NCBI GenBank assembly: GCA_017468925.1
Contig: JAFUHI010000009.1
Location: 462,162-526,161 of the forward strand
Reading direction: 5' to 3'
Length of the DNA: 64,000 nucleotides
Source of the DNA: Bacilli bacterium
Lineage (GTDB): Bacteria; Bacillota_I; Bacilli_A; RFN20; CAG-826
Program-made: the position numbers and the translations under genes
Shown: positions 8,374 to 16,006 of the stretch, piece by piece
How positions within the stretch are numbered: the stretch's first letter is position 1
How the letters are laid out: every line of letters begins with the position of its first letter
The notes under the pieces: generated by a model
Told to the model about the DNA's origin: nothing
Database searches by the model: none
The model's input: the letters and a program-made list of their open reading frames with translations, nothing else

Positions 8374-9231
8374 AGTGTATATCTTGCCCATGGCAAAAAC
8401 GAAGAGGAAGTGAAGAAATACAATTTCATCGACGAATGGGAGGGATTTTCCATCGCTGAATATTTCTATGAGGAAGGGAAGGAAGCGATGTATCCATTCC
8501 GTCACTCCCATGATGAATATGAATTCATAATCCCCTTAAACACCATTCCGATTCTCCGTTATGGGAAGGCTAACTACATTGGAGAAGTGGGGTTTTGTTA
8601 TCCAGTTAACCCCTATGTTGATCATGGAATAGAATTCGACCTTAATTCCCATGTGATAAGCATCACCGTGGAGAAGGATATTGTCGAATCTCATAAAGAA
8701 AAACTTGGATTCAAAGATAAATATTTCTACACCCGTTTCATAGAGGGTAAGGAACTTTGCATAAGCATCGCCAAATTCCAGGAAGAGGCTAGGAAAAAGA
8801 TTCCAAACAAGATGATATTGGATCTTATCAAAAGGAATATTCTGGAGACTCTTGTTAAAGATGGTCTATCATCTGGCGTGGATAACCGCAGGCCCGAGAA
8901 GATATATGCGAAAAACATCAAAATGGTTTTGGTGTATATGTTTGAGAATTATCACGATAAAGATTTATCCATCCCCAGATTAGCGGAGATAGGAGGATAT
9001 TCTGTTGCATATTTTTCAAGAGCCTTCAAAGCCTTCATGGGCGACCCTCCTATAGTCCATTTAAATAAGCTTAGGCTATCCGAGGCTAAGGAATTATTTA
9101 ATGATAAAACCCTCTCTTTGGGGGAGATAGCCTCAAGAGTAGGGTTTAAAAATCTATCGACATTCAGCGAATCATTTAAGAATATAATCGGGATGACACC
9201 TAAAAAATATAGAGATAGATATTGCGGCTAA
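8371..9231 (+). CDS. AraC-family transcriptional regulator
   Basis: The protein has 286 residues. The N-terminal part (to about 170) has a cupin-like sensor with HSHDEYEFIIPL near the start; the C-terminal part carries two helix-turn-helix motifs, LSIPRLAEIGGYSVAYFSRAFKAFMG and LSLGEIASRVGFKNLSTFSESFKNIIGMTPKKYRD, the second being the AraC signature. It probably senses a small molecule, often a sugar, and activates neighbouring genes, yet there is no sugar transporter beside it. The divergent lipoprotein gene is a possible target. The start is set by the -10 at 8359-8364. Confidence 0.9.
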   Translation: MSVYLAHGKNEEEVKKYNFIDEWEGFSIAEYFYEEGKEAMYPFRHSHDEYEFIIPLNTIPILRYGKANYIGEVGFCYPVNPYVDHGIEFDLNSHVISITVEKDIVESHKEKLGFKDKYFYTRFIEGKELCISIAKFQEEARKKIPNKMILDLIKRNILETLVKDGLSSGVDNRRPEKIYAKNIKMVLVYMFENYHDKDLSIPRLAEIGGYSVAYFSRAFKAFMGDPPIVHLNKLRLSEAKELFNDKTLSLGEIASRVGFKNLSTFSESFKNIIGMTPKKYRDRYCG

Positions 9232-9267
9232 ACCGCTATATAACGTTTGGCTAAGCATATCAACCTT

Positions 9268-9326
9268 TCGAAACTTGTTCAAAACTTAGTCAACTCGTTT
9301 CAAAATGAACAAAACTTGTTTCAATT
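9268..9326. repeat. Dense direct and inverted repeats of GAAAC/GTTTC and TTGTTC/GAACAA
   Basis: Within 60 bases downstream of the AraC gene there are GAAAC, TTGTTCA, AAAACTT, GTTTC, TGAACAA, AAAACTT and TTGTTTC. TTGTTCA and TGAACAA are inverted to each other, as are CGAAAC and GTTTC, and AAAACTT occurs twice. No coding potential is seen in the surrounding 240-base gap. It may be an operator array or the relic of a hairpin. Confidence 0.4.
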
Positions 9327-9419
9327 TAATATAAAACATAAAAACGGATTACCCTCTTTATTTTTGTGTATAAGAGATAGAGGATATTTTCTTTTTTAGG
9401 GAAGATTGGGGATAATGTA

Positions 9420-9449
9420 TTGACAATGAATTGACATTTGCGATATAAA
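9420..9449 (+). promoter_or_regulatory. Promoter of the antitoxin gene
   Basis: TTGACA at 9420-9425 is separated by 18 bases from TATAAA at 9444-9449. A second TTGACA at 9431-9436 is a direct repeat but badly spaced for a -10. A CGGAG ribosome-binding site follows before the ATG. Confidence 0.6.
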
Positions 9450-9473
9450 TACAATATCAGACGGAGATGACAT

Positions 9474-9743
9474 ATGGCTAACATAAATATAAGAATTGAT
9501 AATGATATCAAAGCAAAAGCAGAGGAAGTTTTCTCAAAGCTTGGATTAACACCGACAACCGCGATCAATCTTTTTTATCATCAAGTCATAAGAACTAGAA
9601 GCATCCCTTTTGAATTGAAGCTCGATATACCAAATGACAAAACATTAATGGCAATCAAAGAAGTGGAAGAAATGGAAAGTAATCCTCATGAATATAAAGG
9701 CTACAGCAATGTAGATGATTTAATGGACGATTGCAACCCTTGA
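9474..9743 (+). CDS. RelB/DinJ-family antitoxin without adjacent toxin
   Basis: The 89-residue protein has the ribbon-helix-helix start ANINIRIDNDIKAKAEEVFSKLGL and the following TTAINLFYHQVIRTRSIPFEL that define RelB/DinJ antitoxins. These proteins bind their own promoter as dimers and neutralise a RelE/YafQ-type mRNA interferase through their C-terminal part. The usual toxin gene should follow within a few bases, but only about 40 bases and a terminator lie between this gene and the convergent M32 gene. So it is an orphan in this window, possibly acting on a toxin elsewhere or only as a regulator. Confidence 0.86.
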   Translation: MANINIRIDNDIKAKAEEVFSKLGLTPTTAINLFYHQVIRTRSIPFELKLDIPNDKTLMAIKEVEEMESNPHEYKGYSNVDDLMDDCNP

Positions 9744-9782
9744 TTTATGCAATTTCCTTTATTTAGAATCAAGTACTAATAT

Positions 9783-9825
9783 AAAAACCTCTCTTCCGAG
9801 TTGGAGGAGAGGCTATTTCTTTTTA
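9783..9825. terminator. Bidirectional intrinsic terminator
   Basis: CCTCTCTTCC (9788-9797) pairs with GGAGGAGAGG (9803-9812), 10 bp with one wobble, followed by a T-rich tract on one side and preceded by an A run on the other. It serves the antitoxin gene and the convergent carboxypeptidase gene. Confidence 0.85.
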
Positions 9826-11328
9826 TTCTTTGTTGTCAGCGTCTTTGCCGTATTTAGCTTTTAGATATTCGATGAATGGTGTGGCGCTTAATTCTTTGCC
9901 GGCGACCTTCATTATCCAATCTTTCGGTTTTAGATGATCGAATGGGAAGTCGTTTGTGGCAAACCATTCTCTAATTGGTTCGAGGTTGCCTTCTTTTAGA
10001 AGAGCAGGGACATCCAATGTCTCTTTCATCTTCTCTAGGATCATCGCTCCATAGAGGTTGCCTAAAGCGTAGGTCGGGAAGTAGCCAAAGCTTCCTGCTG
10101 TCCAATGGGTGTCTTGCATACAGCCAACTCCATTGTTTGGAACATCAACGCCAAGATAATCTTTGTATTTCTGGTTCCATACGGCTGGGATATCTTTGGC
10201 CTCAAGTTTGCCATTGATGATATCTTTTTCGATTTCGTAACGGATGATGATGTGGAGAGAATATGTTAATTCATCTGCCTCACATCTGATTAAGCCTGGC
10301 TCGACTTTGGTTAAGGCGTGGTAGAATCCCCATTCGCCATCCCAATGCTCGAAAGCGGAGCCTAAGTCTTTTCTCACTAATTCATAGAGCTTTGGCGATA
10401 ATTCTATGCTTTTTCCGAGGATATTCTCGTAGAATCTGCTGTGGGTTTCAGCGATGGAATAAGCAAAGCTTCTCTCTAAGAAATGCTCATATTGCTCTTC
10501 TGGCTTGTTCTGGAATTCCATGCAATGTCCACCTTCATGGAGGGTGGTGAAGAGGTTGCTTCTGAAATCGTAGAAGTCATATTTGGTTGTAAGTCTAGCA
10601 TCATGCCTTGCGATATCATCGCTAAATGGATGGGTGCTGGTTCTGATTGCTCCGCCTTTGAGGTCGTATTTGATTAACTTGAGCAAATCATATGATAAGG
10701 CTAATTGGTTGCTGTATCCGACTGGTGGCAAGGCGTGGTAGTGGTAATTGCTTTGTCTTTCGTTTACTTCTGGCAGTAATGCGACAATCGCTTCTTTTAG
10801 TTCAGTGAAGACTGCATCGATTGAGGCTTCGCTTGCCCCTTCCTCATAATCGTTGAGAAGAGCTTCGTATGGGGTTTGGCCTTTCTTTTGCTTATATTGG
10901 GCGATCTTCTTGCTCCATTTGATTGTCTCTTCGAAATATGGGAGCCAGGATTCATAATCGCCTGAGGCTTTGTATTTTCTCCACATTACATTGGATGTGG
11001 TGAAGGCTTCGTTGGCTTTGTTGTATTCTTCTAGTGGCATTTTCTCCAGAAGCTCGACTTGCTTATAGAGTATTTCGCCTAGACGATGCTCATATTCATT
11101 GGCTTTCTTGTCTTTTAGAAGGTTCTTAAGAGCCTTTTTGAACTCTTTTTCAACGAATAATGCGGCGTATTCCGCTTGGATTTGGTTGATGAGGTTGCCT
11201 TCTTCCTCCAAGGCTTTCTCTGGCGCGCAGGTCTCTAGATCGTAATTGATTAATGAAATCTCATGGCCATAACGTCTGATTTTCTTTAGAAAAGGAAGCA
11301 ACGCTTCGAATGATTTGCTATGATTCAT
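9823..11328 (-). CDS. M32-family carboxypeptidase (carboxypeptidase Taq type)
   Basis: A 501-residue metallocarboxypeptidase. The zinc motif HEGGH is at about 263-267 in TTLHEGGHCMEFQ, and the helix IAETHSRFYENILGKS, about 27 residues later, matches the M32 motif HES(Q/H)SRxxEN (here AETHSRFYEN), supplying the third ligand. There is no signal peptide, so it works in the cytosol and removes C-terminal residues from peptides, complementing the M3 endopeptidase at 5.9-7.6 kb. The ATG is preceded by GGAGGAAT at good spacing. Confidence 0.94.
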   Translation of the reverse strand: MNHSKSFEALLPFLKKIRRYGHEISLINYDLETCAPEKALEEEGNLINQIQAEYAALFVEKEFKKALKNLLKDKKANEYEHRLGEILYKQVELLEKMPLEEYNKANEAFTTSNVMWRKYKASGDYESWLPYFEETIKWSKKIAQYKQKKGQTPYEALLNDYEEGASEASIDAVFTELKEAIVALLPEVNERQSNYHYHALPPVGYSNQLALSYDLLKLIKYDLKGGAIRTSTHPFSDDIARHDARLTTKYDFYDFRSNLFTTLHEGGHCMEFQNKPEEQYEHFLERSFAYSIAETHSRFYENILGKSIELSPKLYELVRKDLGSAFEHWDGEWGFYHALTKVEPGLIRCEADELTYSLHIIIRYEIEKDIINGKLEAKDIPAVWNQKYKDYLGVDVPNNGVGCMQDTHWTAGSFGYFPTYALGNLYGAMILEKMKETLDVPALLKEGNLEPIREWFATNDFPFDHLKPKDWIMKVAGKELSATPFIEYLKAKYGKDADNKE

Positions 11329-11370
11329 ACTATTCCTCCGATAGATATAGATATTTTAAATTTAAAAAGC

Positions 11371-11411
11371 GAATGAATAAAGAAAATAGTGTTTATTCAC
11401 CGTATTCATTC
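11371..11411. repeat. 9-bp inverted repeat in the 270-base gap upstream of the M32 gene
   Basis: GAATGAATA (11371-11379) and TATTCATTC (11403-11411) are perfect inverted repeats with a 23-base spacer, in the 5' region of the minus-strand M32 gene. The rest of the gap up to the regulator at 11598 is AT-rich with no open frame of note. TTGACA at 11444 and TATAAT at 11464 are only 14 bases apart, too close for a normal promoter. Confidence 0.35.
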
Positions 11412-11583
11412 ACGTTTTACTTGGTTTACGCCTTTCTATCGCATTGACATAAATAGAAAGAAATATAATTCAAAGCGAGTTATAACAAATTGTTTAAAGT
11501 TATAAAAAATTATAAAAATAAATAAAACTTTGTTAAAAATATAAAAGAGGAATCTATACATAAACGCCCATTCATATTTGTGC

Positions 11584-11600
11584 TAAAATATTTGCGTATG
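11584..11600 (+). promoter_or_regulatory. -10 element close to the ATG of the Fur-family gene
   Basis: TAAAAT at 11584-11589 lies eight bases before the ATG at 11598 and no Shine-Dalgarno is visible, so the message probably begins at or next to the start codon. An in-frame TTG or GTG further upstream is therefore unlikely to be the start. Confidence 0.45.
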
Positions 11601-11996
11601 AGATATTCAACCAAACAAAGACAAGAGATATTGGACTTGATAAAAGGACACGGCGAAAGCCATGTAAGCGTTGAGACTCTTTTATCCGATATCAGCAAAA
11701 AGCAATTGAATATATCTAGGGCGACATTATATAGAACTTTGGACTCCTTGACTGAAGAAGGGATAATCAAAAGATTCTTTCTTGATGGCAAATTAGGAGC
11801 CTGCTATCAACTTTGCGAAGAAGAAGACCACAACCATTTCCACCTTATCTGCGAATCATGTGGGAAAATGCTTCATTTAGATTGTGATGAAGTGGAAACC
11901 CTTATGGGTCATATTGAAAAAGAGCACAATTTCAAGGTCAATAGCGATCGCGTTGTGCTATATGGCATCTGCGAAGAATGCCAATCTAAGAAATAG
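11598..11996 (+). CDS. zur: Fur-family metal-responsive repressor, probably Zur
   Basis: The 133-residue protein has the Fur winged helix (STKQRQEILDLIK, SRATLYRTLDSLTEEGIIKRF) and the dimerisation/metal part with HNHFHLICESCGKMLHLDCDE and a terminal CEEC. The two CxxC pairs form the structural zinc site of the family. It sits immediately upstream of a zinc-type ABC importer, and two strong inverted repeats lie between, so Zur is the best name; Fur or PerR function is less likely because of the neighbours. The start ATG follows a -10 element by eight bases. Confidence 0.88.
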   Translation: MRYSTKQRQEILDLIKGHGESHVSVETLLSDISKKQLNISRATLYRTLDSLTEEGIIKRFFLDGKLGACYQLCEEEDHNHFHLICESCGKMLHLDCDEVETLMGHIEKEHNFKVNSDRVVLYGICEECQSKK

Positions 11997-11999
11997 AAT

Positions 12000-12016
12000 T
12001 TGAGAACAATTCTCAA
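12000..12016. promoter_or_regulatory. Candidate Zur operator 1
   Basis: TTGAGAACAATTCTCAA has perfect 7-bp arms around a 3-base centre, the size and symmetry of a Fur-family box. It lies directly after the regulator stop codon and 82 bases before znuA. Confidence 0.7.
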
Positions 12017-12023
12017 TTTATGC

Positions 12024-12053
12024 TTTACATTTTTCATTTTTGCCTAATAATAT
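12024..12053 (+). promoter_or_regulatory. znuACB promoter
   Basis: TTTACA at 12024-12029 is separated by 18 bases from TAATAT at 12048-12053. The second inverted repeat starts at the last base of the -10. Confidence 0.55.
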
Positions 12054-12071
12054 TTGAGATTGAGTCTCAAA
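12053..12071. promoter_or_regulatory. Candidate Zur operator 2 overlapping the transcription start
   Basis: TTTGAGA and TCTCAAA are perfect inverted 7-bp arms with a 5-base centre. The core TTGAGA/TCTCAA is the same as in operator 1. Its position from the -10 to the expected start site is right for repression of znuACB when zinc is plentiful. Confidence 0.7.
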
Positions 12072-12081
12072 AGGAAGAAAA

Positions 12082-13026
12082 ATGAAGAAAGCATCGTTAA
12101 TCTGTCTAACCCCATTGCTGCTTGCCTCCTGTTTTTCTAATGAGACAGAAGGAAGAATCAACATCGTCTGCACGATTTTCCCAGAGCAAGAATGGGTAAG
12201 CGCCATATGTGAAGGAGTGGAAGGGATAAATGTCGACCTCATTTTAAAGGGGGCAAGCGACGTTCATTCTTATCAGCCATCCGTGAATGATATCGCTAAA
12301 ATCGTCAAATCAGATTTATTTGTCTATGTCGGCGGCGAAAGCGATGAATGGGCGGAACGAGTCGTAAACGAAAACAATCTAGGCGAAGAAAAAACCTATG
12401 ACCTTCTTGAATCCCTCGGAGAAAGAAGAAAAGAAGAGGAAGAGAAAGAAGGCATGGAAGAAGATGAAAAAGAGCATGAGCATGAGCACGAGGAAGGGGA
12501 AGAATACGATGAGCATGTGTGGAATTCCCTTCAAAACGCGTCTATTTTCGTCCAAGACATTGCCACAAAACTATCTTTGATTGACCCTGAAAACAAAGAC
12601 ATATATTTAGCGAACGCGAAAGAATACATCGCCTCAATAAACGCGTTGGATGCGACTTATAAATCGCTCTTATCAAATCCTCCTCACGATACTTTGGTGT
12701 TCGCCGACCGTTATCCTTTCTTATATTTATTAAATGATTATGGTTTGGATTATTATGCCGCATTCAAAGGCTGCTCGACCGATACCAACGCAAGCTTTGA
12801 GACCGTTATCTTTTTAGCAAAAAAGGTCGATGAATTAGGGTTAGATAACATTATCATCACCTCTTCTTCGGATGGAAGAGTGGCTTCTTCAGTCAAAACA
12901 AACACAAAGACAAAAGATCAAAAGATATTGGTGATGGATTCTTTGGAGACCAAGCCTCAAAAAGGCGGCACATATCTTTCGATTATGAAAGACAATCTTG
13001 ATATTTTAGTGGAGGCTTCATCTTGA
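12082..13026 (+). CDS. znuA: Zinc ABC transporter substrate-binding lipoprotein
   Basis: A 314-residue cluster A-I metal-binding lipoprotein with signal peptide and lipobox LASC. Likely metal ligands are His in SDVHSYQPS and His in YDEHVWNS. Between them is a long acidic, His-containing loop (EEEEKEG...EHEHEHEEGEE), typical of zinc-type proteins. The third His found in many ZnuA proteins is replaced by the DRYPFLYLLNDYGL version seen in part of the Firmicutes family. It delivers zinc to the ZnuB channel on the outer face of the membrane. A GGAAG ribosome-binding site precedes the ATG. Confidence 0.91.
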   Translation: MKKASLICLTPLLLASCFSNETEGRINIVCTIFPEQEWVSAICEGVEGINVDLILKGASDVHSYQPSVNDIAKIVKSDLFVYVGGESDEWAERVVNENNLGEEKTYDLLESLGERRKEEEEKEGMEEDEKEHEHEHEEGEEYDEHVWNSLQNASIFVQDIATKLSLIDPENKDIYLANAKEYIASINALDATYKSLLSNPPHDTLVFADRYPFLYLLNDYGLDYYAAFKGCSTDTNASFETVIFLAKKVDELGLDNIIITSSSDGRVASSVKTNTKTKDQKILVMDSLETKPQKGGTYLSIMKDNLDILVEASS

Positions 13027-13736
13027 GCGAATATTTAATCAAAGCAGAAGAACTAAAGGTCGGTTACTCCAAGCAAGTCGTCGCGGAGAATATTTCTTTT
13101 ACTGTCGAAAAAGGCGATATCGTCTGCGTTGTAGGCGAAAATGGCTCAGGCAAAAGCACCTTGCTTAAAACATTATTAGGGATAACCAAGCCTTTAGGCG
13201 GGAAAATATCTTTTGAAGGGGACGCTTCCTCCAAGCGTTTTGGTTATTTGCCTCAATTAGATGAAAGCCAATCTGATTTCCCTTCAACAGTCTATGAGAT
13301 TGTCGCATCTGGATGCATATCTAGAGGCAAATTCAAGCTCTTCTATAACAAAGAAGACAAGGAGATCATAAACAAATACATGAGGCTTGTGGGGATAGAA
13401 AACCTTGCAAAAAGCCGTTTTTCTTCTCTTTCTGGCGGTCAAAGGCAGAGAACCCTTATCGCTAGAGCCTTATGCACCTCATCCTCGCTTCTATTTCTGG
13501 ATGAGCCGTTAAACGGGCTTGATCCAAAATTCAGGAATGATTTCTTTGAATTGGTCAAAACGCTTCATGAGAATGGAGTCACGATTGTTATGATTTCGCA
13601 CGATTTGAAGCAATCATTATCTCTTGCAAATAAGATTCTATATATCGGCGAAGAATGCTATTTCGGAAGCAAAGAGGATTTCTTAAACAGCAAATTCGAT
13701 AATATCTTGGAAGGTGGGGAACATGGAAATATTTGA
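13023..13736 (+). CDS. znuC: Zinc ABC transporter ATPase
   Basis: The 237-residue ATPase has Walker A GENGSGKST (about 39-47), the signature LSGGQRQR, Walker B LLFLDEPLNGLD and the switch His in MISHDLK. It is of the length and type of ZnuC/AdcC. The start codon overlaps the znuA stop by 4 bases and the end overlaps znuB, so the three are translated as a unit. Confidence 0.94.
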   Translation: MSEYLIKAEELKVGYSKQVVAENISFTVEKGDIVCVVGENGSGKSTLLKTLLGITKPLGGKISFEGDASSKRFGYLPQLDESQSDFPSTVYEIVASGCISRGKFKLFYNKEDKEIINKYMRLVGIENLAKSRFSSLSGGQRQRTLIARALCTSSSLLFLDEPLNGLDPKFRNDFFELVKTLHENGVTIVMISHDLKQSLSLANKILYIGEECYFGSKEDFLNSKFDNILEGGEHGNI

Positions 13737-14571
13737 GAAACTCGCCTCTTATTTTGAATTCCCCTTTGTGAGATACGCTTTAATAGTGACAGTCGCTATT
13801 TCCATCTGCGCAGCAATGGTGGGGGTAACTATAGTCCTAAGAAGATTATCGAATATAGGCGATGGGTTATCTCACGTCGCTTTTGGTGCTTTAGCGATAG
13901 GAATAATCATCAATATCACCGACAAATTCTATATCGTCCTCCCCATAACGTTCCTCGCTGCGTTTTTGCTTCTTAAAACCAAAAACAGCAAGAAATTAAA
14001 AGGTGATTCGGCGATAGCCATGATTTCAGTGAGCGCTTTGGCGCTAGCATATTTCTTCTTGAATGTCTTTGATACATCATCGAATCTTGCAGGCGATGTA
14101 TGCTCGACTTTATTCGGATCAACAGCGATATTGACTCTTTCAAAGACCGATGTCCTAATAAGCGTCATTTTATCTTTGGTGACTGTTGCGTTATACACTA
14201 TTTTCTATAACAAACTCTTTGTTACGACATTCGATGAGAATTTCGCAAGGGCGATAGGAACAAAAGTGTGGCTATATGATATATTCATCGCATTGTCTAT
14301 TGCCTCGATCATCGTCATATCGATAAATCTAGTCGGCTCATTATTGGTGACAGCCTTATTGATATTCCCAGCCTTGTCGGCGATGAGATTGGTGAAGAGC
14401 TATAAGATGACCATCATCGTCTCGATAATTTTATCGATTGTCTGCTCTGTTATCGGGCTTCTTGTCTCTATTCTTGCATCGACTCCAACAGGTCCTACCA
14501 TCGTCATATTCTATCTAGGGGTGTTCCTTGTTTGTTTTGCCATTGGTAAGATCAAGGAAAGAATGGCATAG
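13723..14571 (+). CDS. znuB: Zinc ABC transporter permease
   Basis: A 282-residue permease of the ABC-3 family (ZnuB/AdcB/MntB) with eight to nine predicted membrane helices. It has the conserved RRLSNIGDGLSHVAFGALAIG near residue 45 and the LVGSLLVTALLIFPALSA region. The ATG at 13723 is preceded by GGTGGGGA within the end of znuC; a GTG at 13714 would add three residues. A hairpin without a strong T tract follows the stop. Confidence 0.93.
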   Translation: MEIFEKLASYFEFPFVRYALIVTVAISICAAMVGVTIVLRRLSNIGDGLSHVAFGALAIGIIINITDKFYIVLPITFLAAFLLLKTKNSKKLKGDSAIAMISVSALALAYFFLNVFDTSSNLAGDVCSTLFGSTAILTLSKTDVLISVILSLVTVALYTIFYNKLFVTTFDENFARAIGTKVWLYDIFIALSIASIIVISINLVGSLLVTALLIFPALSAMRLVKSYKMTIIVSIILSIVCSVIGLLVSILASTPTGPTIVIFYLGVFLVCFAIGKIKERMA

Positions 14572-14590
14572 CCATAACCGTCATTCTTTC
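14557..14590 (+). terminator. Hairpin at the end of znuB, weak terminator
   Basis: GAAAGAATG (14557-14565) pairs with CATTCTTTC (14582-14590), with an inner GGC/GCC pairing. No long T run follows directly, so termination is uncertain. Confidence 0.4.
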
Positions 14591-14624
14591 AACTCTTGAT
14601 ATTTTTGATAAAATCTATGGCGAT

Positions 14625-15134
14625 ATGAAATATATAGATAGGTTTTCATTGTTGATGTGCATGCCGATTGTTCTCGTTTCATGTGCCGATTTAGAGACGA
14701 GGAATTCTTCTATAAGCCGCGTTTTTTCAAATAATGAATCCTCATCATTCAGCATTTCTATGGAGGAAGATTTCATGAATAAAACAATCAGTCTTCTTAT
14801 CGACAGCGAGCCGATCGATGTCTCTTGGGAAGATAACACTTCTGTTTCCGCTTTAAAGAAGAGGGCGGAAGATGGATTAACTATTAAGATGAGGAAGTAT
14901 GGAGGATTCGAGCAAGTTGGATCTTTGGGGACGTCTCTTCCTTCGAATGATGTTAATATGAAAACAGAGCCAGGAGACATATGCCTATATTCTTCAAACC
15001 AGATTGTCGTCTTTTACGGCTCAAACACCTGGGATTACACGAAACTTGGGCATATCAATTTGTCCATAGAGGAGCTTCAATCTCTTCTAGGTGAAGAAGC
15101 AGTTACGCTTGTTCTTGAATTGAAAGATAAATAA
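14625..15134 (+). CDS. Lipoprotein with cyclophilin-like fold domain
   Basis: A 169-residue protein with a short lipoprotein signal (lipobox LVSC near residue 20), a Ser-rich linker to about 45, then a domain of about 115 residues. The domain contains LKKRAEDGLTIKMRKYGGFEQVGSLG, EPGDICLYSSNQIVVFYGSNTWDYTKLG and a final ALVLEL-type strand, which is the pattern of the cyclophilin_like2 family (PF18050). These domains lack known peptidyl-prolyl isomerase activity and their role is unclear. A TAAAAT at 14609-14614 lies ten bases before the ATG, with no good ribosome-binding site. An SDR gene follows after 12 bases. Confidence 0.75.
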   Translation: MKYIDRFSLLMCMPIVLVSCADLETRNSSISRVFSNNESSSFSISMEEDFMNKTISLLIDSEPIDVSWEDNTSVSALKKRAEDGLTIKMRKYGGFEQVGSLGTSLPSNDVNMKTEPGDICLYSSNQIVVFYGSNTWDYTKLGHINLSIEELQSLLGEEAVTLVLELKDK

Positions 15135-15146
15135 TAAGGAGATTTT

Positions 15147-15920
15147 ATGAAAAAGATTGCTATTGTAACGGGCGCCAGCGGAGGGCTAGGCGAAGAATTT
15201 GTCAAAGCTTTGGCAAAAGAAGAGGTCGACGAAGTCTGGGCTATAGCGAGAAGAAAAGAGAAATTAGAGGAAATAGCCGCCTTATGCGGGGATAAAGTGA
15301 TTTCTTTCCCTTTGGATTTGACCAAAGATGAATCTTATGAAGCGATAGAAAAAAGAATCATCGAAGAAGAAGCTTCTATCAAATGGATGGTCAATAATGC
15401 GGGAATGGGAAGAAGCCTATGCTTCAAGAACGAGAACGTCGATTATATGAAAAAATCAATCGACTTGAATGTCAAAGCCGTGACCATTTTATCTTTTATT
15501 GCCTTGAATCACATGGAAAAAGGCTCATATTTGCTTAATGTAGGCAGCCAAGCAGGTTGGCAGCCAGTACCGTATGAAACAACATATGCTGCCACGAAAG
15601 CCTATGTGAACAATTTCACGATGAATCTATATTACGAATATAAATCCAAAGGCATCCACGTGATGCTTGTGAGTCCTTATTGGATAGAGGATGATATGCT
15701 GCGTGAGATGGACCATGGGAAAGATGTCAAATTGAATATGGTTTCTACCACAAATGAGGTGGTTGTATACGCTATGAAGGCCGCCAAAAAGAAAAAGATG
15801 GTGGCGATGAATAAAAGAGGGGTGAGAACAATGAATTTCGCCCAAAGATTCGTAACAACTAATTATGCGGTTGGCACATGGCTAAAGACCGCCAAAAAGT
15901 TAGTGGACATTGACAATTAA
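15147..15920 (+). CDS. Short-chain dehydrogenase/reductase
   Basis: A 257-residue classical SDR. The nucleotide-binding motif TGASGGLG is at 9-16, NNAG at about 86-89, the Ser of the triad in NVGSQAGW, and YAATK with the catalytic Tyr and Lys near 151-155. The R in AIARRKEK after the second strand suggests NADP use. The C-terminal part (MKAAKKKKMVAMNKRGVRTMNFAQRF) resembles the DltE/YqjQ-like group. Substrate unknown. It has a strong AAGGAG ribosome-binding site and is probably co-transcribed with the preceding lipoprotein. Confidence 0.9.
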   Translation: MKKIAIVTGASGGLGEEFVKALAKEEVDEVWAIARRKEKLEEIAALCGDKVISFPLDLTKDESYEAIEKRIIEEEASIKWMVNNAGMGRSLCFKNENVDYMKKSIDLNVKAVTILSFIALNHMEKGSYLLNVGSQAGWQPVPYETTYAATKAYVNNFTMNLYYEYKSKGIHVMLVSPYWIEDDMLREMDHGKDVKLNMVSTTNEVVVYAMKAAKKKKMVAMNKRGVRTMNFAQRFVTTNYAVGTWLKTAKKLVDIDN

Positions 15921-15948
15921 CAATAACCAGCAAGTCTTAAACAATATA

Positions 15949-15977
15949 TAGACACTTTTGCTTTTTTTGTCTAAAAT
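15949..15977 (+). promoter_or_regulatory. Promoter with an inverted repeat joining -35 and -10
   Basis: TAGACA (15949-15954) and TAAAAT (15972-15977) are spaced by 17 bases and give a near-consensus promoter. TAGACA and TGTCTA (15968-15973) are exact inverted repeats, so the -35 and the edge of the -10 form a palindrome with a 13-base centre. Confidence 0.55.
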
Positions 15978-16006
15978 TATTTTATTAAGCAAAAAGGAGA
16001 AAACCT

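Noticed and set aside
11444-11469. TTGACA and TATAAT near the Fur-family gene as a promoter
   Set aside because: The spacing is only 14 bases, too short for the main sigma factor, and the gene start lies about 130 bases further with a better-placed -10.
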